In this document: positions 54,325-62,935 of the stretch, piece after piece
Position numbering within the stretch: the first letter of the stretch is position 1
Layout of the letters: every line of letters begins with the position of its first letter
Source of the DNA: Ensifer sp. IC3342
GTDB lineage: Bacteria; Pseudomonadota; Alphaproteobacteria; Rhizobiales; Rhizobiaceae
NCBI RefSeq assembly: GCF_020193655.1
Contig: NZ_JADYVE010000005.1
Location: forward strand, 186,001-250,000
Length of the DNA stretch: 64,000 nucleotides
Direction of reading: 5' to 3'
Notes under the pieces: model-generated
Told to the model about the DNA's origin: nothing
What the model saw: the letters and a program-made list of their open reading frames with translations, nothing else
Database searches by the model: none
Position numbers and translations under genes: made by a program

Positions 54325-55496
54325 CGTCACCGATTCCGGCGCCCGGCGAACCCCTGCCGCATTATGTGTCGACCGCCCCGTTCGATCCCTATTCCGTCGA
54401 GGTGATGACGGAGGAGCAGGTGCGCGTGAACCAGGCGTCGCAGCTGCGCCTGATGTGGTGGAAGTTCAAGCGGCACAAGTTGGCGCTTGCCTCCGGCATT
54501 TTCCTGGCGGCCCTCTACGTCATGATCCTCTTTTGCGAGTTTCTGGCGCCGTACAACCTGCACACGCGCAACGTCGATTTCATCTATGCGCCGCCGCAGA
54601 CTGTCCGTCTCTTTCATGACGGCGCGTTTGTCAGCCCCTTCGTCTATGGTCGGACGATGACGCTGGACATAGCAACGCTGAAGCGGAACTATGCCGACAA
54701 CCCCTCGGACATCCAGCGGATCCGCTTCTTCTGCCGCGGCGATAGCTATCGTTTCTGGGGACTTTTCGAGAGCAACCTGCATCTCGTCTGTCCCGCGGAG
54801 GGCGGTCAGCTCTTCCTGCTCGGCACCGACAGGCTCGGACGCGACGTGCTGTCGCGCATCATCTACGGCGCGCGGATTTCCCTGACGATCGGCCTTCTCG
54901 GCATCACGGTCAGCTTCGTGCTCGGCATCGTCATCGGCGGCCTCGCTGGCTATCACGGCGGAGTTTTCGATCTGCTGGTCCAGAGACTGATCGAGGTGCT
55001 CCAGTCGATTCCGAGCATTCCGCTGTGGCTGTCGCTTGCAGCCATCATGCCGGCCACATGGAGTCCGATCCTAATCTATCTCGGGATCACGGTGATTCTG
55101 GGGCTTCTCGACTGGACGGGGCTTGCGCGGGCCGTCCGCTCGAAGCTGCTTGCGCTGCGTGAGGAGGACTATGTCCTTGCGGCCCAATTGATGGGCGCGA
55201 AAAGCAGCCGCATCATCGGGCGCCACCTCGTGCCGGGATTCATGTCCCATCTTATTGCAACGGCGACGATCTCCATTCCCGGCATGATCCTCGGCGAGAC
55301 TGCGCTGAGCTTCCTCGGGTTGGGATTGCGTCCGCCGATAACGAGTTGGGGCATCTTGCTGACAGAGGCAAAGAGCGTTAGCGTCATTGCTTTCTATCCC
55401 TGGCTGCTGTTTCCGACTATACCAGTTATTCTTGTGATTTTGGCGTTCAACTTCCTGGGAGATGGGTTGCGCGACGCCGCCGATCCCTACAAATAA
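54321..55496 (+). CDS. ABC importer permease, DppC/YejE-like
   Basis: A 391-residue inner-membrane protein with an N-terminal cytosolic segment, a first helix near residue 55, a long periplasmic loop (about 75-170, including FLLGTDRLGRDVLSRIIYG) and five more helices. The coupling motif is VLAAQLMGAKSSRIIGRHLV. A GTG start overlaps the previous stop and has GGAG upstream. Its length fits YejE-like members better than the shorter DppC. It is the last gene of the importer operon; a glycosyltransferase gene follows 81 nt later. Confidence 0.93.
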   Translation: MTSPIPAPGEPLPHYVSTAPFDPYSVEVMTEEQVRVNQASQLRLMWWKFKRHKLALASGIFLAALYVMILFCEFLAPYNLHTRNVDFIYAPPQTVRLFHDGAFVSPFVYGRTMTLDIATLKRNYADNPSDIQRIRFFCRGDSYRFWGLFESNLHLVCPAEGGQLFLLGTDRLGRDVLSRIIYGARISLTIGLLGITVSFVLGIVIGGLAGYHGGVFDLLVQRLIEVLQSIPSIPLWLSLAAIMPATWSPILIYLGITVILGLLDWTGLARAVRSKLLALREEDYVLAAQLMGAKSSRIIGRHLVPGFMSHLIATATISIPGMILGETALSFLGLGLRPPITSWGILLTEAKSVSVIAFYPWLLFPTIPVILVILAFNFLGDGLRDAADPYK

Positions 55497-55577
55497 GGCC
55501 GGCATACTTTCCTTTGACTGCCCGCGGGCGCTGCATCCTGTTGTAGCCCTTCTGATGATGAGCGAAAGGTTCTTCGC

Positions 55578-56792
55578 ATGGTACGGCGTTTCGAGGATGC
55601 CCGGATCCTCATGTACAGCCACGACACTTTCGGCCTCGGTCACCTGCGGCGTTGTCGGACGATCGCGCACGCGCTCGTGGAAGACTATAGCGGGCTGCAG
55701 GTCCTGATCATCTCGGGCGCAACGATCGCCGGGGCGTTCGATTATCGTGCACGCGTCGATTTCGTGAAGATACCGAGCGTCATCAAACTCAGAAACGGTG
55801 AGTACACGTCGCTCGACCGGCATATCGAATTGCACGAGACGCTGAAGATGCGCCAGTCGATCATCCGCTCGACGGCCGAGACGTTCAAGCCGGACATCTT
55901 CATCGTCGACAAGGAGCCCATGGGCCTGCGCGGCGAGGTCGAGGATACGCTCACCTATCTGAAGACCCATGGGACGAAGTTGGTGCTTGGGCTTCGGGAG
56001 ATCATGGACGCACCGCATCTGCTCGAAGTCGAATGGAAGCGGCGCGACACCATGCGCAAGATCGAGCAGTTCTACGATACGATCTGGGTCTATGGCCCGC
56101 CTGATTTCTACGATCCGCTAGTGGGCCTCGAGGTGCCCGCAGCCGTCCGCGAACGCATGAATTTCGTTGGTTTCCTACAACGAAGCGTTCCGCATGACGG
56201 GCTGCCGGACCACAGGCCGGAGGGGGACTATATACTCGTCACCACGGGCGGCGGCGGCGACGGCGCCGAACTCATCCATGACGTGATCCACGCCTATCAG
56301 CAGGATCCCGAACTGACGCATAACGCCCTCGTGGTGCTCGGGCCCTACATGCCGGCCAGGCAACGCAACAAGCTGATCAAGAAGGGCGGTCGCATTCCTT
56401 TCATCAAGATAATCGAGTTCGACAATCGCATGGAAGAACTGATCGCCGGCGCGAGAGGAGTTGTCTCGATGGGCGGCTACAACACCTATTGCGAGATTCT
56501 CTCCTTCGACAAGCCGGCCTTGATCGTGCCGCGTCTCGAGCCGCGGGAGGAGCAGCTGATCCGGGCCCGACGCGCGTCCGACCTTGGCCTCGTCGAGATG
56601 CTGCTTCCACACGAGGCCGAGGATCCGCTGCGGTTTGCAGCTGCGTTGAAGGCTTTGCCGGGGCGCGCGCCGCCATCGCGCGCTGCCAATGGCCTGAGGC
56701 TGGAGGGCCTTGTCCACATCTCCGAGCTCGTCGGCAACTGGCTCGATCACAGATCGAAAGAGCACTTAAGCATCGTGAAGCAGACGAGCTGA
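55578..56792 (+). CDS. MurG-like (GT28-type) glycosyltransferase
   Basis: A 404-residue GT-B protein. The N-terminal YSHDTFGLGHLRRC is the glycine loop of the acceptor domain. The C-terminal part has AGARGVVSMGGYNTYCEIL and LIVPRLEPREEQLIRA, the GT28 donor-binding pattern. AAAGG precedes the ATG. It begins a run of three overlapping or near-touching glycosyltransferase genes (4 nt gap to the next). It has the same fold as the third gene at 58041-59204, which suggests an old duplication. Substrate unknown. Confidence 0.86.
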   Translation: MVRRFEDARILMYSHDTFGLGHLRRCRTIAHALVEDYSGLQVLIISGATIAGAFDYRARVDFVKIPSVIKLRNGEYTSLDRHIELHETLKMRQSIIRSTAETFKPDIFIVDKEPMGLRGEVEDTLTYLKTHGTKLVLGLREIMDAPHLLEVEWKRRDTMRKIEQFYDTIWVYGPPDFYDPLVGLEVPAAVRERMNFVGFLQRSVPHDGLPDHRPEGDYILVTTGGGGDGAELIHDVIHAYQQDPELTHNALVVLGPYMPARQRNKLIKKGGRIPFIKIIEFDNRMEELIAGARGVVSMGGYNTYCEILSFDKPALIVPRLEPREEQLIRARRASDLGLVEMLLPHEAEDPLRFAAALKALPGRAPPSRAANGLRLEGLVHISELVGNWLDHRSKEHLSIVKQTS

Positions 56793-56796
56793 GCCA

Positions 56797-58044
56797 GTGT
56801 CGCCGAATCGCAAGATTGCCGTCATCCTGAAAGGCTATCCGCGCCTGTCGGAAACGTTCATTGCGCAGGAACTGCTCGGCCTCGAAAAGGCCGGGCACGA
56901 ACTCGTTCTCGTCGCGCTCCGTCGTCCGACCGATGACAGGCGTCATCCCGTGCACGACGAAATCCGGGCCGACGTCCACTATTTGCCGGAATATCTGCAT
57001 GAGGAACCATGGCGCGTGCTTCGCGCCACGTTCCGCTTGATGCCGAAAGCCGGCTTCTGGCGCGCGCTTGGCCCATTCCTTTGGGATCTCGTGCGCGACC
57101 CGTCGCGCAATCGTTTCCGGCGGTTCGGTCAGGCGCTGGTGCTGGCCGCCGAATGGCCGGGCGCAGCGACCTGGCTTCACGCGCATTTCATTCACACACC
57201 GGCTTCGGTGGCCGGCTATGCCAGCATCATCGCCGGCATACCCTGGACCTGCTCCGCCCATGCCAAGGACATCTGGACGTCGTCCAACTGGGAGCTTTCC
57301 GGAAAGCTCGACCGCGCCCGCTGGACCGTTACCTGCACGCGGAGCGGCTTTGAGCATCTGCAAAGCCTGACGCCCGAGAAATCGCGGGTGCATCTGAGCT
57401 ACCACGGTCTCGACCTCGACCGCTTCCCGGTTTTTGGCGGCGACCATTCCCGCCGCGACGGCTCCGACCCGGACGATCCGGTGCGCATCGTCAGCGTCGG
57501 ACGCGCCGTCGCCAAAAAGGGCTACGACATCCTGCTGAAGGCCCTGTCGCTGCTGCCGGCCGATCTCGACTGGCGCTTCGATCACATCGGCTCGGGCGAA
57601 CTGGCTGGCGACCTCAAGAAGCTTGCCACCGAGCTCGGTCTTGCCGAGCGGATCCGCTGGAAGGGCGCGCTCGACCAGACCGACGTGCTTCAGCATTACC
57701 GCGACAGCGACATCTTCGCGCTCGCCTGCCGGGTCACGGCAAATGGTGATCGTGATGGCCTGCCGAACGTTCTGGTGGAAGCGTCCAGCCAGCGGCTGCC
57801 TTGCGTCTCGACATCCGTCTCGGGCGTTCCGGAATTGCTGACGGACTATCAGAACGGTCTCCTCGTGCCGCCCGAGGACCCGCGGGCGCTTGCCGTGGCG
57901 CTCGAACGGCTGGTTCGCGACCCGGATCTCAGGCGACAACTCGGCACTGCTGCCGAACAGCGGGTTCGCGCCGAGTTCGACCATCACTCGAGCGTCACAC
58001 AGTTGATCGGGCTCTTTCAAAGCGAGTGGAGCAAAGCCTCTTGA
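56797..58044 (+). CDS. Glycosyltransferase family 4 (colanic-acid-transferase-like)
   Basis: A 415-residue GT-B enzyme. Its opening AVILKGYPRLSETFIAQELL is typical of the WcaL-like GT4 group (YPxLSETFI). Donor motifs are IVSVGRAVAKKGYDILL and DGLPNVLVEASSQ. The GTG start is 4 nt after the previous stop. Its TGA overlaps the TTG start of the following gene (TTGA). It should add one sugar of the glycan made by this three-gene set. Confidence 0.9.
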   Translation: MSPNRKIAVILKGYPRLSETFIAQELLGLEKAGHELVLVALRRPTDDRRHPVHDEIRADVHYLPEYLHEEPWRVLRATFRLMPKAGFWRALGPFLWDLVRDPSRNRFRRFGQALVLAAEWPGAATWLHAHFIHTPASVAGYASIIAGIPWTCSAHAKDIWTSSNWELSGKLDRARWTVTCTRSGFEHLQSLTPEKSRVHLSYHGLDLDRFPVFGGDHSRRDGSDPDDPVRIVSVGRAVAKKGYDILLKALSLLPADLDWRFDHIGSGELAGDLKKLATELGLAERIRWKGALDQTDVLQHYRDSDIFALACRVTANGDRDGLPNVLVEASSQRLPCVSTSVSGVPELLTDYQNGLLVPPEDPRALAVALERLVRDPDLRRQLGTAAEQRVRAEFDHHSSVTQLIGLFQSEWSKAS

Positions 58045-59204
58045 ACAAGCGTCGGGTCTTCTTTTACGTGCAGCATCTGCTCGGCATCGGGCATCTGGCG
58101 CGAGCGAGCCGTATCGCTAAAGCGTTGTCCGTCGACGGGTTCGACGTCACGATGGTCACGGGCGGCGCATCGGTTCCCGGTTTTCCGGGCGACGGTCTGG
58201 CGACGATCGCGCTGCCGTCGGTTACGGCCGGCGACAAAGGCTTTACCGGCCTGAGCGATGCCGACGGCAATCCGGTCACGGCTGCTTTCCAGCAGCACCG
58301 CAAGAACCTGTTGATCGAAGCGCTGCATGCATCGAAGCCTGATGTCGTCATCATCGAGGCCTTCCCGTTCGGTCGCAGACAGATGCGCTTCGAATTGCTG
58401 CCGCTGCTCGATGCCATCGCAGCCATGGAGCCGCGGCCGCTGGTGGCGACTTCGCTGCGTGATATACTGCAGGAACGGGTCAAGCCCGGCCGTGCAGAGG
58501 AGACCGTGGATCTGGTCAAGGCGCATTTCGATCTCGTGCTTGTCCACGGCGACCCGGCGTTTGCGCGTCTCGAGGAGACCTTTCCGCTCGCGAGAGAGAT
58601 CGCGGAAAAGGTTGCCTACACGGGTCTCGTCGCACCGCCTCCGCCAGCCGAAGCGAAGGAGAAATTCGACATCGTGGTTTCGGCCGGTGGTGGTGCTGTC
58701 GGGAAGGATCTGATAAGCGCGGCACTTGGCGCGGCAACGAAGCTGCCGAAGGCGCTCCGCTGGTGCATCGTTACCGGGCCCAATCTGCCGCAGGGAGATT
58801 TCGATGATCTCACCACTGCGGCTCCCGACGGGGTCAGCCTCTTCCGCTTTCGCCAGGATTTTGCAGGCCTGCTCGCGGGCGCGCGGCTCTCAGTCTCGCA
58901 GGCAGGATACAACACCGTGTGCGACATTCTTCGCGCCGGCTGCGGCTCGTTGCTCATTCCCTTCACGGCGGGCGGCGAAACCGAGCAGAGCACACGCGCA
59001 GCGCGGCTCGAAAGGCTCGGCCTTGCGGGCGTCCTGCCGGAAGAAGGGATCACGTCCGACCGGCTCGCACGGGACATAGAGGCGATGCTTGCGCGACCGA
59101 AGCCGGAGATTCCGCCGCTCGATCTCAACGGCGCTGCCAGGACTGCAACAATCATCAGGGAAGAGCTGCAACAGCGGGAGGTCAGACCGTCCCGATCAGC
59201 ATGA
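58041..59204 (+). CDS. MurG-like (GT28-type) glycosyltransferase
   Basis: A 387-residue protein resembling the product of 55578-56792. The N-terminal FFYVQHLLGIGHLARASRI carries the glycine loop, and the C-terminal AGARLSVSQAGYNTVCDIL and LLIPFTAGGETEQSTRA match the GT28 donor domain. The frame is open far upstream through the GT4 gene, but homology starts only here, so the TTG at 58041 overlapping the previous TGA is taken as the start. Its 3' end overlaps the convergent methyltransferase gene by 23 nt. Confidence 0.85.
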   Translation: MNKRRVFFYVQHLLGIGHLARASRIAKALSVDGFDVTMVTGGASVPGFPGDGLATIALPSVTAGDKGFTGLSDADGNPVTAAFQQHRKNLLIEALHASKPDVVIIEAFPFGRRQMRFELLPLLDAIAAMEPRPLVATSLRDILQERVKPGRAEETVDLVKAHFDLVLVHGDPAFARLEETFPLAREIAEKVAYTGLVAPPPPAEAKEKFDIVVSAGGGAVGKDLISAALGAATKLPKALRWCIVTGPNLPQGDFDDLTTAAPDGVSLFRFRQDFAGLLAGARLSVSQAGYNTVCDILRAGCGSLLIPFTAGGETEQSTRAARLERLGLAGVLPEEGITSDRLARDIEAMLARPKPEIPPLDLNGAARTATIIREELQQREVRPSRSA

Positions 59205-59850
59205 AGCGATTGTATTTCTTCATCGGCAACGCGCCTGCAAAATGGAGCTTCGAAAGACCGGCCCGCGCTTGGAATTCCTCGAGCGAGGATACGCAGCTTA
59301 TATGCGTCGGTTCGCTGAAATAGTCGTTTGACTGCAGCAGGACGCGCGTGCCCGAAGGAAGGAGCTCAAGCCAGAGCTTGAGATCGGCAATGTGCTCGCA
59401 ACTCGTGTTGATGATCAGATCGGCTCCGATCGTACGATAGTCGAGAGCATACATATCCGCCGTGATCGCGCGGAAGCGGTCACCATGCACTGAATTGAGC
59501 GTGCGTGCGACCTCTTCGACCGCAGGATCGATGTCGTAACTGTCGATGGCGCCGATGTTGAAGCGCGTGTCCTCGAAAAGCATCGCGGGCAGAATGCCGT
59601 ACCAGCCGCCAAGCACGGCTACGCGGTTGAAGGCCGAGCCGGCGCTTTCGAAGAGCTTGTCACGCGCCCAGATCTTGCAGCCGACCTGCTTGTAATTGAA
59701 CGCGTTGGCGATGTCCGCATCCGGGTGCTTGGCGATCACCCTGCCTATGCCCGCCACCACGGCGCTGCCGGAATAGGCGGCGATCCCGCGCACGAGATCA
59801 TAGGCGTTCTCGTGCCAATCTTCGGGGTGAGTATGGGTGGCATGCATCAT
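59182..59850 (-). CDS. Probable class I SAM-dependent methyltransferase
   Basis: A 222-residue protein with a Rossmann-type SAM site: VAVLGGWYGILPAML (motif I), SYDIDPAVEEVA (acidic loop) and ITADMYALDY followed by LIINTSCEH (motif IV region). The acceptor is unknown. The ATG pair at 59850/59847 is preferred over a start at 59916, which would add unrelated residues; the ribosome site is weak. It is divergent from the ABC gene at 60164, and its 3' end overlaps the glycosyltransferase gene by 23 nt. Confidence 0.68.
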   Translation of the reverse strand: MMHATHTHPEDWHENAYDLVRGIAAYSGSAVVAGIGRVIAKHPDADIANAFNYKQVGCKIWARDKLFESAGSAFNRVAVLGGWYGILPAMLFEDTRFNIGAIDSYDIDPAVEEVARTLNSVHGDRFRAITADMYALDYRTIGADLIINTSCEHIADLKLWLELLPSGTRVLLQSNDYFSEPTHISCVSSLEEFQARAGLSKLHFAGALPMKKYNRFMLIGTV

Positions 59851-60163
59851 GAGGCTGTTGTAAGCTGATGGGTAGGCGAGTGCAAGCCACGCGCGAGTAT
59901 GCCTCGAGCCGCACATGCTCGCCGTATCTGCAAGGATACCGTCCGGGCCTTGCGGAAGGGGCGATCTGTTCGACGGATGTTACCCGTGGTTCGCGTCCGC
60001 TTGACATGGGGCAAGGCTCTGCTCTCATGCCGGGCAGTCACGATTCCGTGGATGAAGCGCGAGTCCATTGACGATTTGATGGACTGTAACCATTTGCGAC
60101 GGGAGTCCGCCGGCCCTATCGGTCCGGTGATCCTGTATTTAAGTTAGGTCACATTGCCAGCAC
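59851..60163. promoter_or_regulatory. Divergent region, methyltransferase / degenerate ABC gene
   Basis: The 313 nt between divergent genes hold no supportable gene, although several short frames cross it. Promoters for both directions are expected here; no boxes were assigned. Confidence 0.35.
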
Positions 60164-62875
60164 ATGGAAACACGTCTTTCCCGCTACATCTGGACCCACA
60201 CGCGCAAGCAGCAGCTTTGGATCCTGCTGGTCGTCGCGCTGTCGATGATACCTTATTTCCTGTCCTTCGATCTTCCCAAGCAGATCGTCAACGGACCGAT
60301 TCAGGGTGAAGGTTTCGAAGGTCCCGAGGCGACCCAGGCATTCCTGCCGGTTTCCTTCAACCTGCCCGGTTTCGGCGAGGTCAACCTGTTTTCGGGCTTT
60401 CAACTTGAGCGAGAGGGAATGCTGCTTGCCCTCAGCCTTGTCTTCCTGCTGCTCGTCATCGTCAACGGGCTCTTCAAGTTCTACATCAATACCTACAAGG
60501 GCCGGCTCGGCGAGCGCCTCCTGCGGCGCATCCGCTTCGAACTCGTCGACCGCGTGCTGCGCTTCCCGCCGAGCCACTTCAAGCGCGTGAAGCCCGCCGA
60601 AATCTCGACCATGATCAAGGACGAGGTCGAGCCGCTTGGCGGGTTCACCGGCGATGCCTTCGTGCAACCGGCGCTCCTCGGCGGCCAGGCTTTGACGGCG
60701 CTGATCTTCATTCTGCTCCAGAGCCTATGGCTTGGTCTCATCGCCGCCTTTATCGTCGCGATACAGGCGGTGATCATTCCACGCATGCGGCGGCGGTTGA
60801 TCGTGCTCGGGCGCGAGCGCCAGTTGACGGCGCGGGAATTGTCGGGACGGGTCAGCGAGATCGTGGACGGCATCGGAACCATTCGCGGGCACGACACGTC
60901 CAACTATGAAAGAGCCGACATTGCTGCCCGCCTCGGCCGGATATTCAAGATCCGCTACGACCTCTATCAGTGGAAGTTCCTGGTCAAGTTCCTGAACAAC
61001 TTCCTGGCTCAGGTTACTCCATTCCTGTTCTACTCGATCGGCGGCTACTTCGCCCTGCAGGGGCGGCTCGATATCGGCCAGCTCGTTGCGGTGATCGGCG
61101 CCTACAAGGACCTGCCGGGTCCGCTGAAAGAACTCATCGACTGGGATCAGGCGCGGCAGGACGTGCAGGTCAAATACGCCCAGGTCGTCGAGCAGTTCAG
61201 CGTCGAGCCGCTGATCGACCCCGGTGTTCAGGCGATCTCCGTAACCTCCGTGGCGCCGATCACCGGGGCTCTTGCAGCCGTCAATCTTTCAGTTGCCGAT
61301 GACGGCGGTTCGAGGCTCGTGGAACACGTGTCGCTGCAGGTGCGCCCCGGCGAGGCCATCGCGATCACGGGCGGCTCCACCGGCGGCGGCGAGGCGCTCG
61401 CCGAGGCCTTCGGGCGCCTGACGTGGCCCGAAAGCGGCAGGATCGTCGTCGGCGACGACGATATCCACGACCTGCCGGAATCGATCGTCGGGCGGCGGAT
61501 CTCCTACGCCTCGTCGGAGGTCTACACCTTCCAGGGCAGCTTGGGTGATAATCTGCTTTACGGTCTCAAGCACGCGCCGCTGACAGAGGTGGTCTACGAG
61601 GGCGACAAGGCTGCCCACCGACGGTGGGAGCTGCTGGAAGCAAAACTTGCCGGCAATCCCTCGCTCGACCTCAACAGCGACTGGATCGATTATGGAGCGG
61701 CGGCTGCAACCGGCCCGGATGACCTCTTCGCGAAGGTCAGAGAGGTGCTCGACACGGTGCTTCTCACAAACGACATCATGGCGCTTGCCGTCCGCTCGAC
61801 CATCAATCCCGCGCAGCACGAAGCATTTGCGGGTGAGATCGTGGCGATGCGCGGGGCCCTTCGCAGGCGTCTCGAGGCCGAGAAGCTCAGTGACTTGGTC
61901 GTGTTCTTCGAGCCTGGTTCCTACAATGTCGAGGCGACGATCGGCGAGAACCTGCTGTTCGGGACGGTGACCGATCAGGCGCGGTGGGAAAAGGCGCTCG
62001 AAGACCACCCGTTCTTCAAGACCGTCTTGAAGAGGGCCGGCCTGCACGAGGCCTTCTACGAGATGGGACTCGAAATCGCCGGGAACGTCGTCGAGCTGTT
62101 CCGCGACCTGCCTCCGGACCACCCGTTCTTCCAGCAGCTCACCTTCATGGCGGCGGAAGAAATCCCGGCCTATGAGGCGCTTCTCCAGAAGCTGAGGGGA
62201 CGGGCAATCGACGAAGTTTCCGAGGATGATGCCATCAAGATCATCCGCCTGTGCTTCGGCTACATCGAGCCACGCCACCGCTTCGGCCTGCTGTCCGAAG
62301 AACTTATGTCTCAGATCGTCAAGGCGCGGCGGGAATTCAGCGAAGGTCTGCCCGAGGACCTCATCGGTATCATCGAGCACTATCAGCCGAACCACTATAT
62401 GGCATCGGCCAGCATCATCGATAACGTGCTCTTTGGTCGTATCGGCCATAGGCACACCGACGGCTCCGAGAGAATCCGCGCGATCGTGCGCGACCTTTTC
62501 GAAACGCTCGGACTTTACAACAACGTGCTTGCCTTCGGACTTGACTTCGACGTCGGCGCCGGCGGCAAGCGGTTGACGGCGGGGCAGCGGCAGAAGCTCA
62601 ATCTTGCGCGTGCATTGATCCGCATGTCGGATTTCTACATCTTCAATCAACCGCTGCTCGCCCTTGACCAGCGGGCACAGGAGCAGATCACCCGCAACGT
62701 CTTTGCCTTCTTGAGGCAGGACGACCGTAAACCGGCGATCGTCTGGGTTCTCGCCAATCCGGCTCTTTCCGAGTTGTTCGATCGCCAGGCGCACTTCGAA
62801 AACGGCCATCTCGTAAGGGACGAAGCTGTGGAAACAGCGGCGAAAGACAGCGACTACAAGGAACTGGCATCTTGA
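60164..62875 (+). CDS. ABC-exporter-fold protein with degenerate, enlarged nucleotide-binding domain
   Basis: A 903-residue protein. Residues 15-350 form a type I exporter membrane domain (about six helices; coupling segments RLLRRIRFELVDRVLRFPPS and ELSGRVSEIVDGIGTIRGHD). The nucleotide-binding domain follows from about 370. Walker A reads GSTGGGEA (404-411), with the Lys replaced by Glu410. The Q-loop Gln is missing (SYASSEVYTF, 447-456). The signature LTAGQ (804-808) is kept. Walker B ends FNQP, with Asp-Glu changed to Asn828-Gln829. The H-loop His is absent (WVLANP, 861-866). About 340 residues are inserted between Q-loop and signature. ATP hydrolysis is unlikely. It is followed by a cNMP-binding protein gene after 60 nt. 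Confidence 0.88.
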   Translation: METRLSRYIWTHTRKQQLWILLVVALSMIPYFLSFDLPKQIVNGPIQGEGFEGPEATQAFLPVSFNLPGFGEVNLFSGFQLEREGMLLALSLVFLLLVIVNGLFKFYINTYKGRLGERLLRRIRFELVDRVLRFPPSHFKRVKPAEISTMIKDEVEPLGGFTGDAFVQPALLGGQALTALIFILLQSLWLGLIAAFIVAIQAVIIPRMRRRLIVLGRERQLTARELSGRVSEIVDGIGTIRGHDTSNYERADIAARLGRIFKIRYDLYQWKFLVKFLNNFLAQVTPFLFYSIGGYFALQGRLDIGQLVAVIGAYKDLPGPLKELIDWDQARQDVQVKYAQVVEQFSVEPLIDPGVQAISVTSVAPITGALAAVNLSVADDGGSRLVEHVSLQVRPGEAIAITGGSTGGGEALAEAFGRLTWPESGRIVVGDDDIHDLPESIVGRRISYASSEVYTFQGSLGDNLLYGLKHAPLTEVVYEGDKAAHRRWELLEAKLAGNPSLDLNSDWIDYGAAAATGPDDLFAKVREVLDTVLLTNDIMALAVRSTINPAQHEAFAGEIVAMRGALRRRLEAEKLSDLVVFFEPGSYNVEATIGENLLFGTVTDQARWEKALEDHPFFKTVLKRAGLHEAFYEMGLEIAGNVVELFRDLPPDHPFFQQLTFMAAEEIPAYEALLQKLRGRAIDEVSEDDAIKIIRLCFGYIEPRHRFGLLSEELMSQIVKARREFSEGLPEDLIGIIEHYQPNHYMASASIIDNVLFGRIGHRHTDGSERIRAIVRDLFETLGLYNNVLAFGLDFDVGAGGKRLTAGQRQKLNLARALIRMSDFYIFNQPLLALDQRAQEQITRNVFAFLRQDDRKPAIVWVLANPALSELFDRQAHFENGHLVRDEAVETAAKDSDYKELAS

Positions 62876-62935
62876 TGTAATATAAATGTGAGGGCGCAAG
62901 CATATCTTCCCGATTGCAAGGGGAGGGAGGTGCTT

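Noticed and set aside
56404-58020. 538-codon minus-strand frame across two glycosyltransferase genes
   Set aside because: It spans two separate, well-supported plus-strand genes and has no family sequence.
60164-62875. Degenerate ABC gene as a pseudogene
   Set aside because: The frame is intact over 903 codons, the membrane domain and the LTAGQ signature are kept, and the next gene has a strong ribosome site; point losses at catalytic residues fit a changed role better than decay.
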